NCBI GenBank assembly: GCA_012837895.1
Contig: DUQH01000021.1
Location: forward strand, 1 to 57,282
Reading direction: 5' to 3'
From: Candidatus Fermentithermobacillaceae bacterium
Lineage (GTDB): Bacteria > Bacillota > Sulfobacillia > Fermentithermobacillales > Fermentithermobacillaceae
DNA: 57,282 nt
The notes below the pieces were generated by a model. That model did no database searches. It had not been told where the DNA came from and saw only the letters and a program-made list of their open reading frames with translations. Each line of letters opens with the position of its first letter. Within the stretch, counting starts at the first letter, position 1. Positions 26,545-35,153 of this stretch are shown piece by piece. Made by a program: the position numbers and the translations under genes.

Positions 26545-27259
26545 TGACCAGCCACGTAGTGCTCCCTGGATGAATACATACGCTGACATGGTGACCTTGC
26601 TCTTGTGTTTCTTTGTACTGCTGTTCTCAATGTCGAGAGTTGAGATGGACAGGTTCAGGGCTGCTATATCATCGTTTCAGGGAGCCTTGGGAATAATGGA
26701 CGGCGCTATCACTCCTTCACTGCCTCCCTCTGATGAGTTTTTTGATCCAGAGGAGCTACAGGCTCAACTTCTGGCCCAGGAAATGGCAGTGATGAGGGCC
26801 ATGGCAGCAGAATTCGAAGAAGAACTGGCCGGTCTAGGGTTGAGTGACAAGGTAACTGTGGAACTTGAGGAGCGGGGGGTAGTTTTCAGGCTGGCAGACA
26901 CAGTGTTGTTTGATATTGGGAAGGATGAGTTGCGCCCAGAAGCAAGGGAAGTACTTCTTAAAGTGGGGCAGCTCCTGAGCCAGCTGAAGAACTCTATCCG
27001 CGTGGAAGGCCACACTGACAACTGGCCAATAAGTACGCCGAGATTTCCTTCAAACTGGGAACTATCGACAGGGCGGGCCACAAGCGTTGTGAGATTCTTG
27101 ATCGAAGAAGCTAACATGGATCCCCGCCAGCTCCAAGCAGCAGGGTATGGCGAGTATCATCCCATCGATGACAACGACACAGCCGAAGGCAGACAGAGGA
27201 ACCGCAGGGTGGACGTGATTATTCTAAGGCCGTCCCTGTCCTTGGCTGAGCCGCAGTAG
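26519..27259 (+). CDS. motB: Flagellar stator protein MotB
   Basis: A 246-residue protein. A single membrane segment near residues 22-42 holds the ion-binding Asp in NTYADMVTLLLCFF. A plug/linker region and a C-terminal OmpA-like peptidoglycan-binding domain follow (about 125-245, with RVEGHTDNWPIS and ELSTGRATSVVRFL). GTG 26519 is supported by GGGAGGT eight bases upstream, although it lies inside motA; ATG 26534 is too far from that site. It anchors the stator to the wall. Confidence 0.95.
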   Translation: MRFRSMSDDDQPRSAPWMNTYADMVTLLLCFFVLLFSMSRVEMDRFRAAISSFQGALGIMDGAITPSLPPSDEFFDPEELQAQLLAQEMAVMRAMAAEFEEELAGLGLSDKVTVELEERGVVFRLADTVLFDIGKDELRPEAREVLLKVGQLLSQLKNSIRVEGHTDNWPISTPRFPSNWELSTGRATSVVRFLIEEANMDPRQLQAAGYGEYHPIDDNDTAEGRQRNRRVDVIILRPSLSLAEPQ

Positions 27260-27272
27260 GAAAGTTGGGGGT

Positions 27273-27701
27273 GTGTTGAACGTGAGAAAGTGGATATGGG
27301 TAGCAGTGATTGTCGTAGTATCCCTGGCCGTAGGGTATACAGTGGCTGCAAGGGCATGGGGGCTGCCCGGGGCGCAGCTGGGTAATGGCCAGGAGAGAAA
27401 AACTGAAACGGGGTTGGTGTGCTCCTTGGGGCAGTTCATAACCAACCTGAAGGATTCTGGCAGGTACATAAGGATTACCCTTGATCTTCAGGCCATAGAC
27501 AAGGACAGTCTTGACCAACTCACAGCAAGATATTCAGAACTTAAGACAGACATCTACGCCCTGCTTCGTTCCAAGCATTATGAAGAACTGACCGGCGAGG
27601 AAGGGCTGCGCAATCTGCAAAAGGCTGTTCTAGAAAGAATAGAGGTCAAGTGCCCGGGTATGGCCAGGGCGGTGTTTTTCACCGAGTTTATCATTCAATA
27701 A
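27273..27701 (+). CDS. fliL: Flagellar basal-body associated protein FliL
   Basis: A 142-residue protein with one N-terminal membrane segment (about 6-26) and the FliL extracytoplasmic domain (LGQFITNLKDSGRYIRITLDLQA...LRSKHYEELTGEEGLRNLQKAVLERI). FliL surrounds the stator and stabilises it under load. GTG start at 27273, with an alternative TTG one codon later; AGGAAAG precedes. Confidence 0.93.
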   Translation: MLNVRKWIWVAVIVVVSLAVGYTVAARAWGLPGAQLGNGQERKTETGLVCSLGQFITNLKDSGRYIRITLDLQAIDKDSLDQLTARYSELKTDIYALLRSKHYEELTGEEGLRNLQKAVLERIEVKCPGMARAVFFTEFIIQ

Positions 27702-27728
27702 CGTGGATTGGGAAAGGGGTGATCTGAT

Positions 27729-28721
27729 TTGGCTCTCACGCAGAAAGAAATTGAAGAACTTATCAGTTCAATGATTGGACAAGGCACAGAGGATGACAGG
27801 GCTAAAGTGGTTAAACCAAGGCTGCGTGTATATGATTTCAAGCGGCCTGACAAGTTCTCAAAAGACCACTTGCGCGGCGTCCAGCTCCTGTTCGACAACT
27901 TCTGCAGGCTGGTTACGTCTTATTTTTCAGGGCTTTTCAGGCTTGCAATCCACTCTAACGTGGTATCAGTCGATCAGGTTACTTATGAGGAGTTCTCAGC
28001 CAACCTCGCTAACCCTTGTTCAGTGGCAGTGGTAGACTGGGAGCCCCTTTCTTCAAATATGCTTGTCAATTTCAGCCCTCAGATTGCCCTTCAAATGGTG
28101 GACAGGCTGTGCGGGGGGGCTGGAAACACTACAGTTGTGTCAAGAGCCCTGACTGAGATTGAAACTGCTGTGCTAAGGCGTGTAGCAGAAACCATGGCCG
28201 ACCTCCTTGCCACTGCACTCAAAGAGTTCAATATTGAAGGGCATAAGCTTTCTGTGTCGGCGATAGAAGTGAACCCCTTGTTTGTACAGCAGGCAATGGC
28301 CCCCAATGAGATTGTGATGTCAGTGACCATCGATGTGAAATTCGGGGTTCAGTCGGGCAGCATAGAATTCTGTCTTCCATACGACTTGCTCGAACCGGTC
28401 TTGCCGGTGCTGTCAGCCCATCGCTGGTTTTCAAAGAAAGATGACCCTGGCAACGGGAAGAGCAACGCCAACGTTGCGTCAGCTATTCACACTGTCGAGA
28501 TTCCCATATCCTGCCGGCTTGGGGAAAGCACCCTGACGATGAAGGATGTGATGTCGCTCAAGCCAGGGGATGTTATTGAACTAAACGTACGTACAAGCGA
28601 TTACACTACCTTGCACCTTTTGGGTAAGCCCAAGTTCAACGTCGAAGTCGGACGGATAGGTTCGAGACTGGCAGTGAGGATTGTTTCGCGAAGGGAAGAC
28701 AATGGTGAGGAGTTGATTTAG
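27729..28721 (+). CDS. fliM: Flagellar motor switch protein FliM
   Basis: A 330-residue protein. The N-terminal [13 protein letters not shown] is the CheY-P docking motif. A CheC-like middle domain (about 40-225, with [15 protein letters not shown] near the start) and a C-terminal SpoA domain follow (about 250-325). The start is TTG at 27729 behind GGAAAGGGGTGAT. Retention of the CheY-binding motif implies chemotactic control even though no che genes lie in this operon. Confidence 0.96.
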   Translation: MALTQKEIEELISSMIGQGTEDDRAKVVKPRLRVYDFKRPDKFSKDHLRGVQLLFDNFCRLVTSYFSGLFRLAIHSNVVSVDQVTYEEFSANLANPCSVAVVDWEPLSSNMLVNFSPQIALQMVDRLCGGAGNTTVVSRALTEIETAVLRRVAETMADLLATALKEFNIEGHKLSVSAIEVNPLFVQQAMAPNEIVMSVTIDVKFGVQSGSIEFCLPYDLLEPVLPVLSAHRWFSKKDDPGNGKSNANVASAIHTVEIPISCRLGESTLTMKDVMSLKPGDVIELNVRTSDYTTLHLLGKPKFNVEVGRIGSRLAVRIVSRREDNGEELI

Positions 28722-28723
28722 TA

Positions 28724-29305
28724 GTGAGAAATGAGAACCTTAGCCAAGAAGAAATTGAACAGCTGTTGCAAGAAGCCGGGCAGGCGGCTGACGAAGAACA
28801 CAATGCAGAGGGACAAATCGCAGGAGATGTCCTAGCGCAAACTCTAGCAGAAGACGTTCCCGAAGACATTGCAGGAAAAGAAGCCCAAGAAACCGTTCTA
28901 GATGATAAGCAGGAAGATGTGCTTGCTGATGATGATACAGGGACAGCTGAACCGGGTGAACCGGCGAAGCCCGGTGAATCACCGGAAACTGCTCAACCTT
29001 CAATCCGGTTGGCAGAATTTGAAGAATTCCGGATGGAGCCGGCTTCTGAAAAACCCATCTCGGACATTGGCGTGTTAATGGACATTCCGCTGTCAATCAG
29101 TGTTGAACTGGGGAAATCCAAGTGTTACGTGAAAGACCTGCTCAATCTCACAGCCGGTTCAATTGTCGAGTTGGACAGGCTTGCCGGGGATCCTGTTGAT
29201 ATCCTGGTCAACGGCAAACTGTTTGCAAAAGGCGAAGTTGTGGTAATAGATGAGAATTTTGGAGTAAGAATCCAGGAAGTCTTGGGTAAAGACAAAAGCA
29301 GATAG
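28724..29305 (+). CDS. fliN: Flagellar motor switch protein FliN
   Basis: A 193-residue protein. The N-terminal peptide [14 protein letters not shown] resembles the CheY-binding peptide of FliM and FliY. A disordered acidic Ala/Asp/Glu/Pro-rich linker spans about residues 20-105. The C-terminal SpoA domain (about 110-190) has [63 protein letters not shown]. The CheC-like phosphatase domain of Bacillus FliY is missing, so this is FliN with a long linker, not FliY. GTG start two bases after fliM. Confidence 0.93.
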   Translation: MRNENLSQEEIEQLLQEAGQAADEEHNAEGQIAGDVLAQTLAEDVPEDIAGKEAQETVLDDKQEDVLADDDTGTAEPGEPAKPGESPETAQPSIRLAEFEEFRMEPASEKPISDIGVLMDIPLSISVELGKSKCYVKDLLNLTAGSIVELDRLAGDPVDILVNGKLFAKGEVVVIDENFGVRIQEVLGKDKSR

Positions 29306-29363
29306 CGCATGAATCCCAAGGCTTAGGCAGGTAACCAGGCGGTTGGGCAGATAGAGACAAACA

Positions 29364-29399
29364 AGAGGGGGGGCCCGCCGGTTTTCCGGCACTGGTATG
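29364..29399 (+). promoter_or_regulatory. Hairpin between the ribosome binding site and the fliO-fliP start
   Basis: AGAGGGGGGG (29364-29373) is 23 bases from the ATG at 29397, too far for normal initiation. The hairpin GCCGG-TTTT-CCGGC (29377-29390) lies between them and would bring the effective spacing to about nine bases. No other ribosome site is visible for this start. Confidence 0.4.
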
Positions 29400-30527
29400 A
29401 ACTCGTATTCCTTAGTTTCAGAAGTCCTAAAGGTAGCCGGGTTTCTGGGCTTGATGATCGTATGTGCAATCATAACAGTTCGTTTGTGGAACCGCCGCTT
29501 CAGGCCAGGCGGCCCAATGGCTTATCTTCAAGTAATGGATTACGTGGCGTTAAGCAGGGAATGTATGGTCTGCATGGTCAGGGCAGGCCGATCCATCCTG
29601 GTCTTAGGCTTAACCGGTCACAACATATCCCTTCTCAAAGAATTCTCACAATCCGAGATTGATGATTTATCCGTTTTGCAAGTCAGCGCTGGTTCTGAAC
29701 CTGGAACCGCAGGCGGCTTTCTCGCCGAACTCAAGAGGCAGATTTCAGAACGTTCCAAGCGGTTTAGTTCGAACAAGATGATTGCCGTTTTGCTCCTGGG
29801 GACACTGCTGGCTGCATGCTTGCCAGACTATGCTTTGGCAGCCCCCGAGAACATTATCCCCAACATCGATATAAGGATCGATGGTGAAACAGGGCAAGGC
29901 GGGCTGCTAAACGCGGTTGGCATTCTGGCAGTGCTGACAGTATTGGCCCTGGCCCCTGCAATACTTATTCTGACCACGTCGTTTACAAGGATAGTCATAG
30001 TGTTTTCATTCTTGCGAACAGGCCTGGGAACCCAGCAAACGCCACCCAACCAGGTACTTATAGGACTTGCCCTGTTGCTTACGTTCTTTATAATGGCTCC
30101 CACCTGGAACCAGGTTAACCAGCTTGCCATCGCGCCTTACACGGATGGCACTCTGACCGCCCAGGAAGCCATTTCCTTGGGGCAGGGGCCTCTCAAGCAG
30201 TTTATGTTGAGGCAGACAAGGGAAAAGGACCTTGCGCTGTTTGTCGAATTAGCGCGGGAAGGGGAAGCATATTCCCCTGAAGATCTGCCGCTGGTCCAGG
30301 TTGTTCCTGCGTTTGCAATGTCTGAACTCAAGACTGCCTTCGAAATGGGTTTCATATTATACTTGCCTTTCCTGGTTATCGACATGGTCGTAGCTTCAAC
30401 ACTGATGTCAATGGGCATGTTGATGCTTCCGCCTGTGCTAATCTCTTTGCCATTTAAGCTCTTGCTGTTCGTGTTGGTGGACGGTTGGGGGCTGGTTACA
30501 AGGTCATTGATAGGAAGTTTCAGGTAG
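29397..30527 (+). CDS. fliP: FliO-FliP fusion, flagellar export gate protein
   Basis: A 376-residue protein. Residues 1-125 resemble FliO: one membrane segment near 13-31, then a cytoplasmic beta-rich domain (LQVMDYVALSRECMVCMVRAGRSILVLGLT). Residues 128-147 look like the FliP signal peptide (MIAVLLLGTLLAACLPDYALA), and 150-376 are complete FliP, with AILILTTSFTRIVIVFSFLR and PAFAMSELKTAFEMGFILYLP. No stop or frameshift separates the two parts. The internal ATG at 29778 has no ribosome site. FliP with FliQ and FliR forms the export gate; FliO is its assembly factor. Signal-peptidase cleavage at the internal site could separate the two parts. Confidence 0.92.
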   Translation: MNSYSLVSEVLKVAGFLGLMIVCAIITVRLWNRRFRPGGPMAYLQVMDYVALSRECMVCMVRAGRSILVLGLTGHNISLLKEFSQSEIDDLSVLQVSAGSEPGTAGGFLAELKRQISERSKRFSSNKMIAVLLLGTLLAACLPDYALAAPENIIPNIDIRIDGETGQGGLLNAVGILAVLTVLALAPAILILTTSFTRIVIVFSFLRTGLGTQQTPPNQVLIGLALLLTFFIMAPTWNQVNQLAIAPYTDGTLTAQEAISLGQGPLKQFMLRQTREKDLALFVELAREGEAYSPEDLPLVQVVPAFAMSELKTAFEMGFILYLPFLVIDMVVASTLMSMGMLMLPPVLISLPFKLLLFVLVDGWGLVTRSLIGSFR

Positions 30528-30572
30528 GGCAAAGGCAGCAAGCAACAATCAGGCGGGTTAGGGGGAATAACA

Positions 30573-30839
30573 GTGAGTCTGGATCAAGTGATTTCAATCG
30601 GGAAGGAAACCTTAGGGATAACTCTTCTGGTCGCCATGCCCTGCCTGGCTATTTCGATTACCGTTGGGTTGCTTGTATCCATATTCCAGGCAACCACTCA
30701 AATTCATGATCAGACCTTGAGTTTCGTGCCGAAGATAGTTGCGGTTATGGTGACTCTGATGTTGTTCGGCGGATGGATGCTGAAGACCCTGATGGATTTT
30801 ACTCTGAGGCTCATAGAGCAGCTACCTGGCCTTATCTGA
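30573..30839 (+). CDS. fliQ: Flagellar export gate protein FliQ
   Basis: An 88-residue protein with two membrane helices (about 13-37 and 50-75) and the FliQ signature ISITVGLLVSIFQATTQIHDQTLSFVPKI. GTG start behind TTAGGGGGAAT. FliQ packs around the FliP-FliR core in the MS ring. Confidence 0.96.
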   Translation: MSLDQVISIGKETLGITLLVAMPCLAISITVGLLVSIFQATTQIHDQTLSFVPKIVAVMVTLMLFGGWMLKTLMDFTLRLIEQLPGLI

Positions 30840-30858
30840 CGGTGAGGAGGAAGAATGG

Positions 30859-31626
30859 TTGGAAGTCTGGCTTGAGGCAATTATCCCGTTACTGCTGATT
30901 ACCCTTCGCATTACAGGGTTCATAGTGGCAGCTCCTATCACCGGGAGCAGGTACATACCAGGACTCATAAAGGGGACGGTATCCCTTCTCCTGGGGTATA
31001 TCCTATGGCCGGTGGTGCCCGTAAGTACTGTCCCGGATACACTGGGAGGGTTTGTAGGTTCAGCAGTGATCGAGGTTGCCGTAGGCCTGATTCTGGGGTT
31101 TTGCGGGACGATCATCATATCTGGCATTGAGACAGCCGGATATCTAGTTGACATGAAGATCGGGTTCGGCATGGCAAACGTAGTCAACCCGCACTATGGG
31201 CAAGCTTCTCCCATCCTCGGAATATTCAAGTACTTGCTCATAATGCTGATTTTCCTTGGAATTGACGGCCACCACATGCTCATTAAGGCGCTGTACCGTT
31301 CTTTTGAACTGGTGCCGGCCGGGACTGCTGCCATCCCGGGGCAGTGGGCCCAAATAGGGCTTGGGGCGGGAGCGGAAATGCTTAAGATCGCCCTGGTGCT
31401 GTCGTGCCCTGTCTGGGCTGCTACCATGATCGTTGATTTTGGGCTGGGTGTTATTGCCCGGACCGTGCCCCAGCTAAACGTGTTTGTTGTGGGAATCCCA
31501 ATGAAGACCCTTGTGGGCCTTGGGATTCTGTCAGGTTCAGTGGCTTTCTATGGAGTGTTCGCCAACGAGATTACCCTTTCCATACAAAGTATTATGGAAA
31601 GCCTGTCAGGAGTTATGGGCAGATGA
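30859..31626 (+). CDS. fliR: Flagellar export gate protein FliR
   Basis: A 255-residue protein with about six membrane segments. Family features include FIVAAPITGSRYIPGLIKG near the N-terminus, a central GTIIISGIETAGYLVDMKIGFGMANVVNP and a C-terminal VPQLNVFVVGIPMKTLVGLG. TTG start with AGGAGGA eight bases upstream. It completes the export gate with FliP and FliQ. Its stop overlaps the flhB ATG. Confidence 0.96.
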   Translation: MEVWLEAIIPLLLITLRITGFIVAAPITGSRYIPGLIKGTVSLLLGYILWPVVPVSTVPDTLGGFVGSAVIEVAVGLILGFCGTIIISGIETAGYLVDMKIGFGMANVVNPHYGQASPILGIFKYLLIMLIFLGIDGHHMLIKALYRSFELVPAGTAAIPGQWAQIGLGAGAEMLKIALVLSCPVWAATMIVDFGLGVIARTVPQLNVFVVGIPMKTLVGLGILSGSVAFYGVFANEITLSIQSIMESLSGVMGR

Positions 31627-32723
31627 CTAGGTACCATGAAATCGACCTACAGCTGTTTGCTCAAGAGAAGGAGCTACCAGCAACCCCAAGGCGGCGCCAG
31701 CTTGCCAGGGAGAGGGGTCAGGTGTTCTCAAGCCAGGATCTTACCTCGGCTGTGAGCATTCTTGTTGTTGTGCTTACCCTCAGGTTTACATTGAAATCCA
31801 GCGCAGGGGTTGTGGCGGAAAAGTCATCCCGCATTTGGGCATCCACGCCCACAGGGACACCGGATGTTGGATGGGCCTTAGTGGTTATGAACGATGTGCT
31901 TATTACATGGATTCTGGCCATATTTCCCGTTATGGCAGCTGCGGTTGTATCAGGCGCAGGTACGTCCATGTTACAGGTAGGCTTCATGGTAAAGCCTGAA
32001 TTGCTGGCTCCGGACTTAAAGAGGCTTAATCCTTTAGAAGGCTTCAAGCGGATCTTTTCGAGAAGGTCTTTGCAGACATTGCTCAAGTCCCTTGCAAAGA
32101 TCGTGTTTACCGGTTTGGTGGTTTGGAACACGGTCAAGTCTGAGTGGTCCCAGCTGTCTGCTCTTATGATCACTGACTTGGCCCACTCGGTTTCCACATT
32201 GACCCGATTGATTGGGAAGATTTTGCTCAATTCGAGTGTACTGTTGGTAGCTATAGGTGTTGCTGATTACGTGTACCAATGGTGGGAGTACGAAAAGAGC
32301 CTGAGAATGACCGTCCAGGAACTCAAAGAGGAAATCAAGGATACCGAGGGCAAGCCTGAGGTGCGGCAGGCCATCCGCCGGAGGCAGCGGCAGATATCAA
32401 TGAGGCGGATGATGCAAGATGTCCCCACAGCCGATGTAGTCCTGACTAACCCCACTCACTATGCTGTTGCGCTCAAGTACAACATGGAGGAAGACAACGC
32501 GCCTAAGGTGGTTGCCAAGGGCCTTGATGAACTGGCTTTGAGGATACGGGCTGTTGCAGAAGAACACAAGGTACATGTAGTCGAAGATCCACCTCTGGCT
32601 CAGGCACTTTACCATGCAGTTGACATCGGGGAAGAAATACCTGAAGAACTATACCAAGCCGTGGCACAAGTCTTGGCGTACGTATACCGGCTGTCTGGCA
32701 GGATGCCTTTGGAGGGAGCTTGA
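31623..32723 (+). CDS. flhB: Flagellar export switch protein FlhB
   Basis: A 366-residue protein with four membrane segments in the N-terminal 220 residues. Its cytoplasmic domain carries the autocleavage motif NPTH at 276-279 (VVLTNPTHYAVALKY). Autocleavage and contact with FliK change export specificity from rod/hook to filament. The N-terminal ATPRRRQLARERGQV is typical. ATGA overlap with fliR. Confidence 0.97.
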   Translation: MTRYHEIDLQLFAQEKELPATPRRRQLARERGQVFSSQDLTSAVSILVVVLTLRFTLKSSAGVVAEKSSRIWASTPTGTPDVGWALVVMNDVLITWILAIFPVMAAAVVSGAGTSMLQVGFMVKPELLAPDLKRLNPLEGFKRIFSRRSLQTLLKSLAKIVFTGLVVWNTVKSEWSQLSALMITDLAHSVSTLTRLIGKILLNSSVLLVAIGVADYVYQWWEYEKSLRMTVQELKEEIKDTEGKPEVRQAIRRRQRQISMRRMMQDVPTADVVLTNPTHYAVALKYNMEEDNAPKVVAKGLDELALRIRAVAEEHKVHVVEDPPLAQALYHAVDIGEEIPEELYQAVAQVLAYVYRLSGRMPLEGA

Positions 32724-34768
32724 TGTTTGGTAAGGCGAGAAGCAGTATAGTATCTGTATTAGTAGTGTTAATAGTGGCAATGATGATAGTGCCTCTCCCG
32801 CCGGGAATGCTGGATATCCTGATTGCAGCAAATTTCAGCATCTCTATAGCCATACTTTTGCTCACCATGTACACAAAAGAGCCCCTTGAATTCTCGGTGT
32901 TCCCGTCTTTGCTGCTCATAATGACTTTGTTCCGCTTGGCAATCAACGTATCTTCAACAAGATTAATCTTGCTGCAGTACAATGCAGGCCGCATCATCGA
33001 AGCTTTCGGCCAATTCGTAGTCGGCGGCAACGAAGTCGTGGGGCTCGTGGTCTTCCTAATCCTTGTAATCATCCAGTTTGTGGTGATTACAAGAGGTGCT
33101 GAAAGAGTTGCTGAAGTAGCTGCACGGTTTACCCTGGATGCTATGCCAGGCAAGCAGATGTCGATCGATGCAGATCTAAATGCAGGCCTTATAACCGAAG
33201 AAGAAGCCAGGGAACGCAGGCGGGCGGTGGAACAAGAAGCTGACTTCTACGGGGCCATGGACGGCGCTTCCAAATTTGTGAAGGGTGACGCCATAGCCGC
33301 GCTGATAATCACTGTAGTCAACCTTCTAGGCGGGTTTGGTGTCGGCATGTTGCAGCATGGGTTACCCGCAGCCGAGGCATGGCACAAATATGCGCTGCTT
33401 ACTGTTGGAAACGGCTTGGTGTGCCAGCTGCCTGCACTGATTATCTCTACCGCCACGGGAATCATCGTTACCCGGAGCGCATCACGTGAAAACCTGGGTG
33501 TTGATGTCTTCAGCCAGATTACCCTGTCACCCAGGGTACTTGGGATTACAGGCTGGGCACTTGTTGTGCTGGCGCTGGTACCAGGGCTGCCAAAGGCGGC
33601 TTTTCTCTCATTGGGAGGAGCTTGGCTGTTGCTGAGCAGGTCAGCGGGGCAAGCCCAGATCGCCAGGGAAGCTGCGGCACGGGAGGAAGCTTACAGAAAG
33701 GAACTGGAAGAGCAAAAACGGCCTGAAGCTGCGTCAAACCTGGTAAAGGTGGATCCCCTTGAGATTGAGTTCGGGCTGGCTTTGCTGCCTATTGCAGATC
33801 CCTCTCAGGGTGGCGATTTGATGGACAGGATCGTCATGGTGAGAAGGCAGCTTGCGTCTGAGCTGGGCGTTGTCATTCCTGTTGTGAGAGTGAGGGACAA
33901 TTTTGCCGGATTAGGCCCCAATGAATACCGCATTAACCTGCGAGGGGTGGAGATCGGCTCAGGCGAGATATACCCTGACAGGCTTATGGCTATTGAGGGC
34001 ACGCCTTCAGATGCAGAACTGCAAGGCATTCCAGGCAAAGAGCCTGCCTTTGGGCTGGACGTCATCTGGGTAACTAAAACTCAAAGGGAAGAAGCGGAAA
34101 CACGTGGCTACACAGTAATCGAAGCTTCCGCCGTATTAGCTACCCACCTCACAGAAGTGCTGAGGAAGAACGCCCACTCGCTGCTTACACGCCAGGAGAC
34201 CCATCGTCTTATAGAACTGGTCAAGTCAGAAGACGCCTCATGCGTTGAAGAAGCTATCCCCGATCTGGTTTCCATAGGCGAGGTCCAGAAAGTGCTTCAG
34301 AATCTTCTAAAGGAAGGTGTGCCAATCAGAGACCTTGTCACGATAATGGAAAGCATAGCTGACGCAGCAAAGATATCAAGAGATCCAGACTATCTCACCA
34401 TGCGTGTCAGGGAAAGCCTATCCAGGCTGATAACCCAGACTGCAGGGCTTGACAAGGGCCCTTTTCCAGTTGCCACACTTGACCCGGCGTTGGAACAAGA
34501 GTTGCTGGAGGCTACAAGGCCTAGTGACAGGGGTACTTTCGTGGCGTTGCCTGCAGAACGGCTTACTCAAATAATGCAAGCAGTATCCACGGGTATGAAT
34601 GAGGTTGCCCCGAAGGCACCTAAGCCTGTACTTCTGACATCTGCCGCTTGCCGCAGCCAAATGTACGAAATCGCATCCCGGATTGTGCCTGAGATCAGTG
34701 TGGTGGCTTATGAAGAGTTGGATTACCGGGCCAATATTGAAGCGGTTAAGGTGATTAGCGTTGACTGA
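32723..34768 (+). CDS. flhA: Flagellar export gate protein FlhA
   Basis: About 681 residues from ATG 32723 (a TTG one codon earlier is also open). The N-terminal half has eight membrane segments and the FHIPEP signature region (LRLAINVSSTRLIL, then RFTLDAMPGKQMSIDADLNAGLI). The cytoplasmic domain of about 345-680 residues forms the nonameric substrate and chaperone ring. It ends with VVAYEELDYRANIEAVKVISVD. The ribosome site GGAGGGAGC overlaps the end of flhB. The usual next genes flhF and flhG are absent here. Confidence 0.97.
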   Translation: MFGKARSSIVSVLVVLIVAMMIVPLPPGMLDILIAANFSISIAILLLTMYTKEPLEFSVFPSLLLIMTLFRLAINVSSTRLILLQYNAGRIIEAFGQFVVGGNEVVGLVVFLILVIIQFVVITRGAERVAEVAARFTLDAMPGKQMSIDADLNAGLITEEEARERRRAVEQEADFYGAMDGASKFVKGDAIAALIITVVNLLGGFGVGMLQHGLPAAEAWHKYALLTVGNGLVCQLPALIISTATGIIVTRSASRENLGVDVFSQITLSPRVLGITGWALVVLALVPGLPKAAFLSLGGAWLLLSRSAGQAQIAREAAAREEAYRKELEEQKRPEAASNLVKVDPLEIEFGLALLPIADPSQGGDLMDRIVMVRRQLASELGVVIPVVRVRDNFAGLGPNEYRINLRGVEIGSGEIYPDRLMAIEGTPSDAELQGIPGKEPAFGLDVIWVTKTQREEAETRGYTVIEASAVLATHLTEVLRKNAHSLLTRQETHRLIELVKSEDASCVEEAIPDLVSIGEVQKVLQNLLKEGVPIRDLVTIMESIADAAKISRDPDYLTMRVRESLSRLITQTAGLDKGPFPVATLDPALEQELLEATRPSDRGTFVALPAERLTQIMQAVSTGMNEVAPKAPKPVLLTSAACRSQMYEIASRIVPEISVVAYEELDYRANIEAVKVISVD

Positions 34769-35153
34769 ATACAAACAGAAAAGACACGATTTCCGGAGCG
34801 ATTCAAGCTACCTGTTCTTGTTCAGGAAGCTTGGGGAAGGGCAAGCTACAGAGGCCCATGAATGGCACAGGTCCTCGACGCTTAACCTCTCGGCCGGCGG
34901 TGCTGCCATCTTTGCAGGCAATGAGAAACTGGCGCCTGGGGATTTCATAGAATTCCAATTGGTTATTCCCGGCGGGCCGGTGTTCGGTATTGCACAAGTT
35001 GTGAGAATCCTTGACTCTGGGGGCCCGTCAGACGCGGTGGGCATTAGTCTCGTATCAGTGGCCCCACGGGATAGAGACAGAATAGCAAGAATTGTCCTTG
35101 CAGACGGATTGGAGAATCGCCATGGCAAACACAAGAAACACCGGACAGAATAG
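34761..35153 (+). CDS. Single-domain PilZ protein, probable c-di-GMP receptor
   Basis: A 130-residue protein. The c-di-GMP binding motifs are present: RxxxR as RHDFR (residues about 8-12) and [D/N]xSxxG as NLSAGG (about 44-49). They are followed by the PilZ beta-barrel, with GISLVSVAPRDRDRIARIV near the C-terminus. There is no YcgR-type N-terminal domain. TTG 34761 overlaps the flhA stop by eight bases, so translation is coupled. Known PilZ proteins brake the motor by binding MotA, FliG or FliM, or act on synthases; which applies here is not shown. Its place among flagellar genes suggests the motor or export. Confidence 0.85.
   Translation: MTEYKQKRHDFRSDSSYLFLFRKLGEGQATEAHEWHRSSTLNLSAGGAAIFAGNEKLAPGDFIEFQLVIPGGPVFGIAQVVRILDSGGPSDAVGISLVSVAPRDRDRIARIVLADGLENRHGKHKKHRTE

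Noticed and set aside
28724-29305. Annotation as FliY
   Set aside because: The CheC-like phosphatase domain is absent; only a short N-terminal peptide, an acidic linker and a SpoA domain are present, so FliN is the correct call.
29778-30527. Separate fliP gene starting at the internal ATG
   Set aside because: There is no ribosome binding site before this ATG, and the frame is continuous with the FliO-like part, so one fused gene is the simpler reading.
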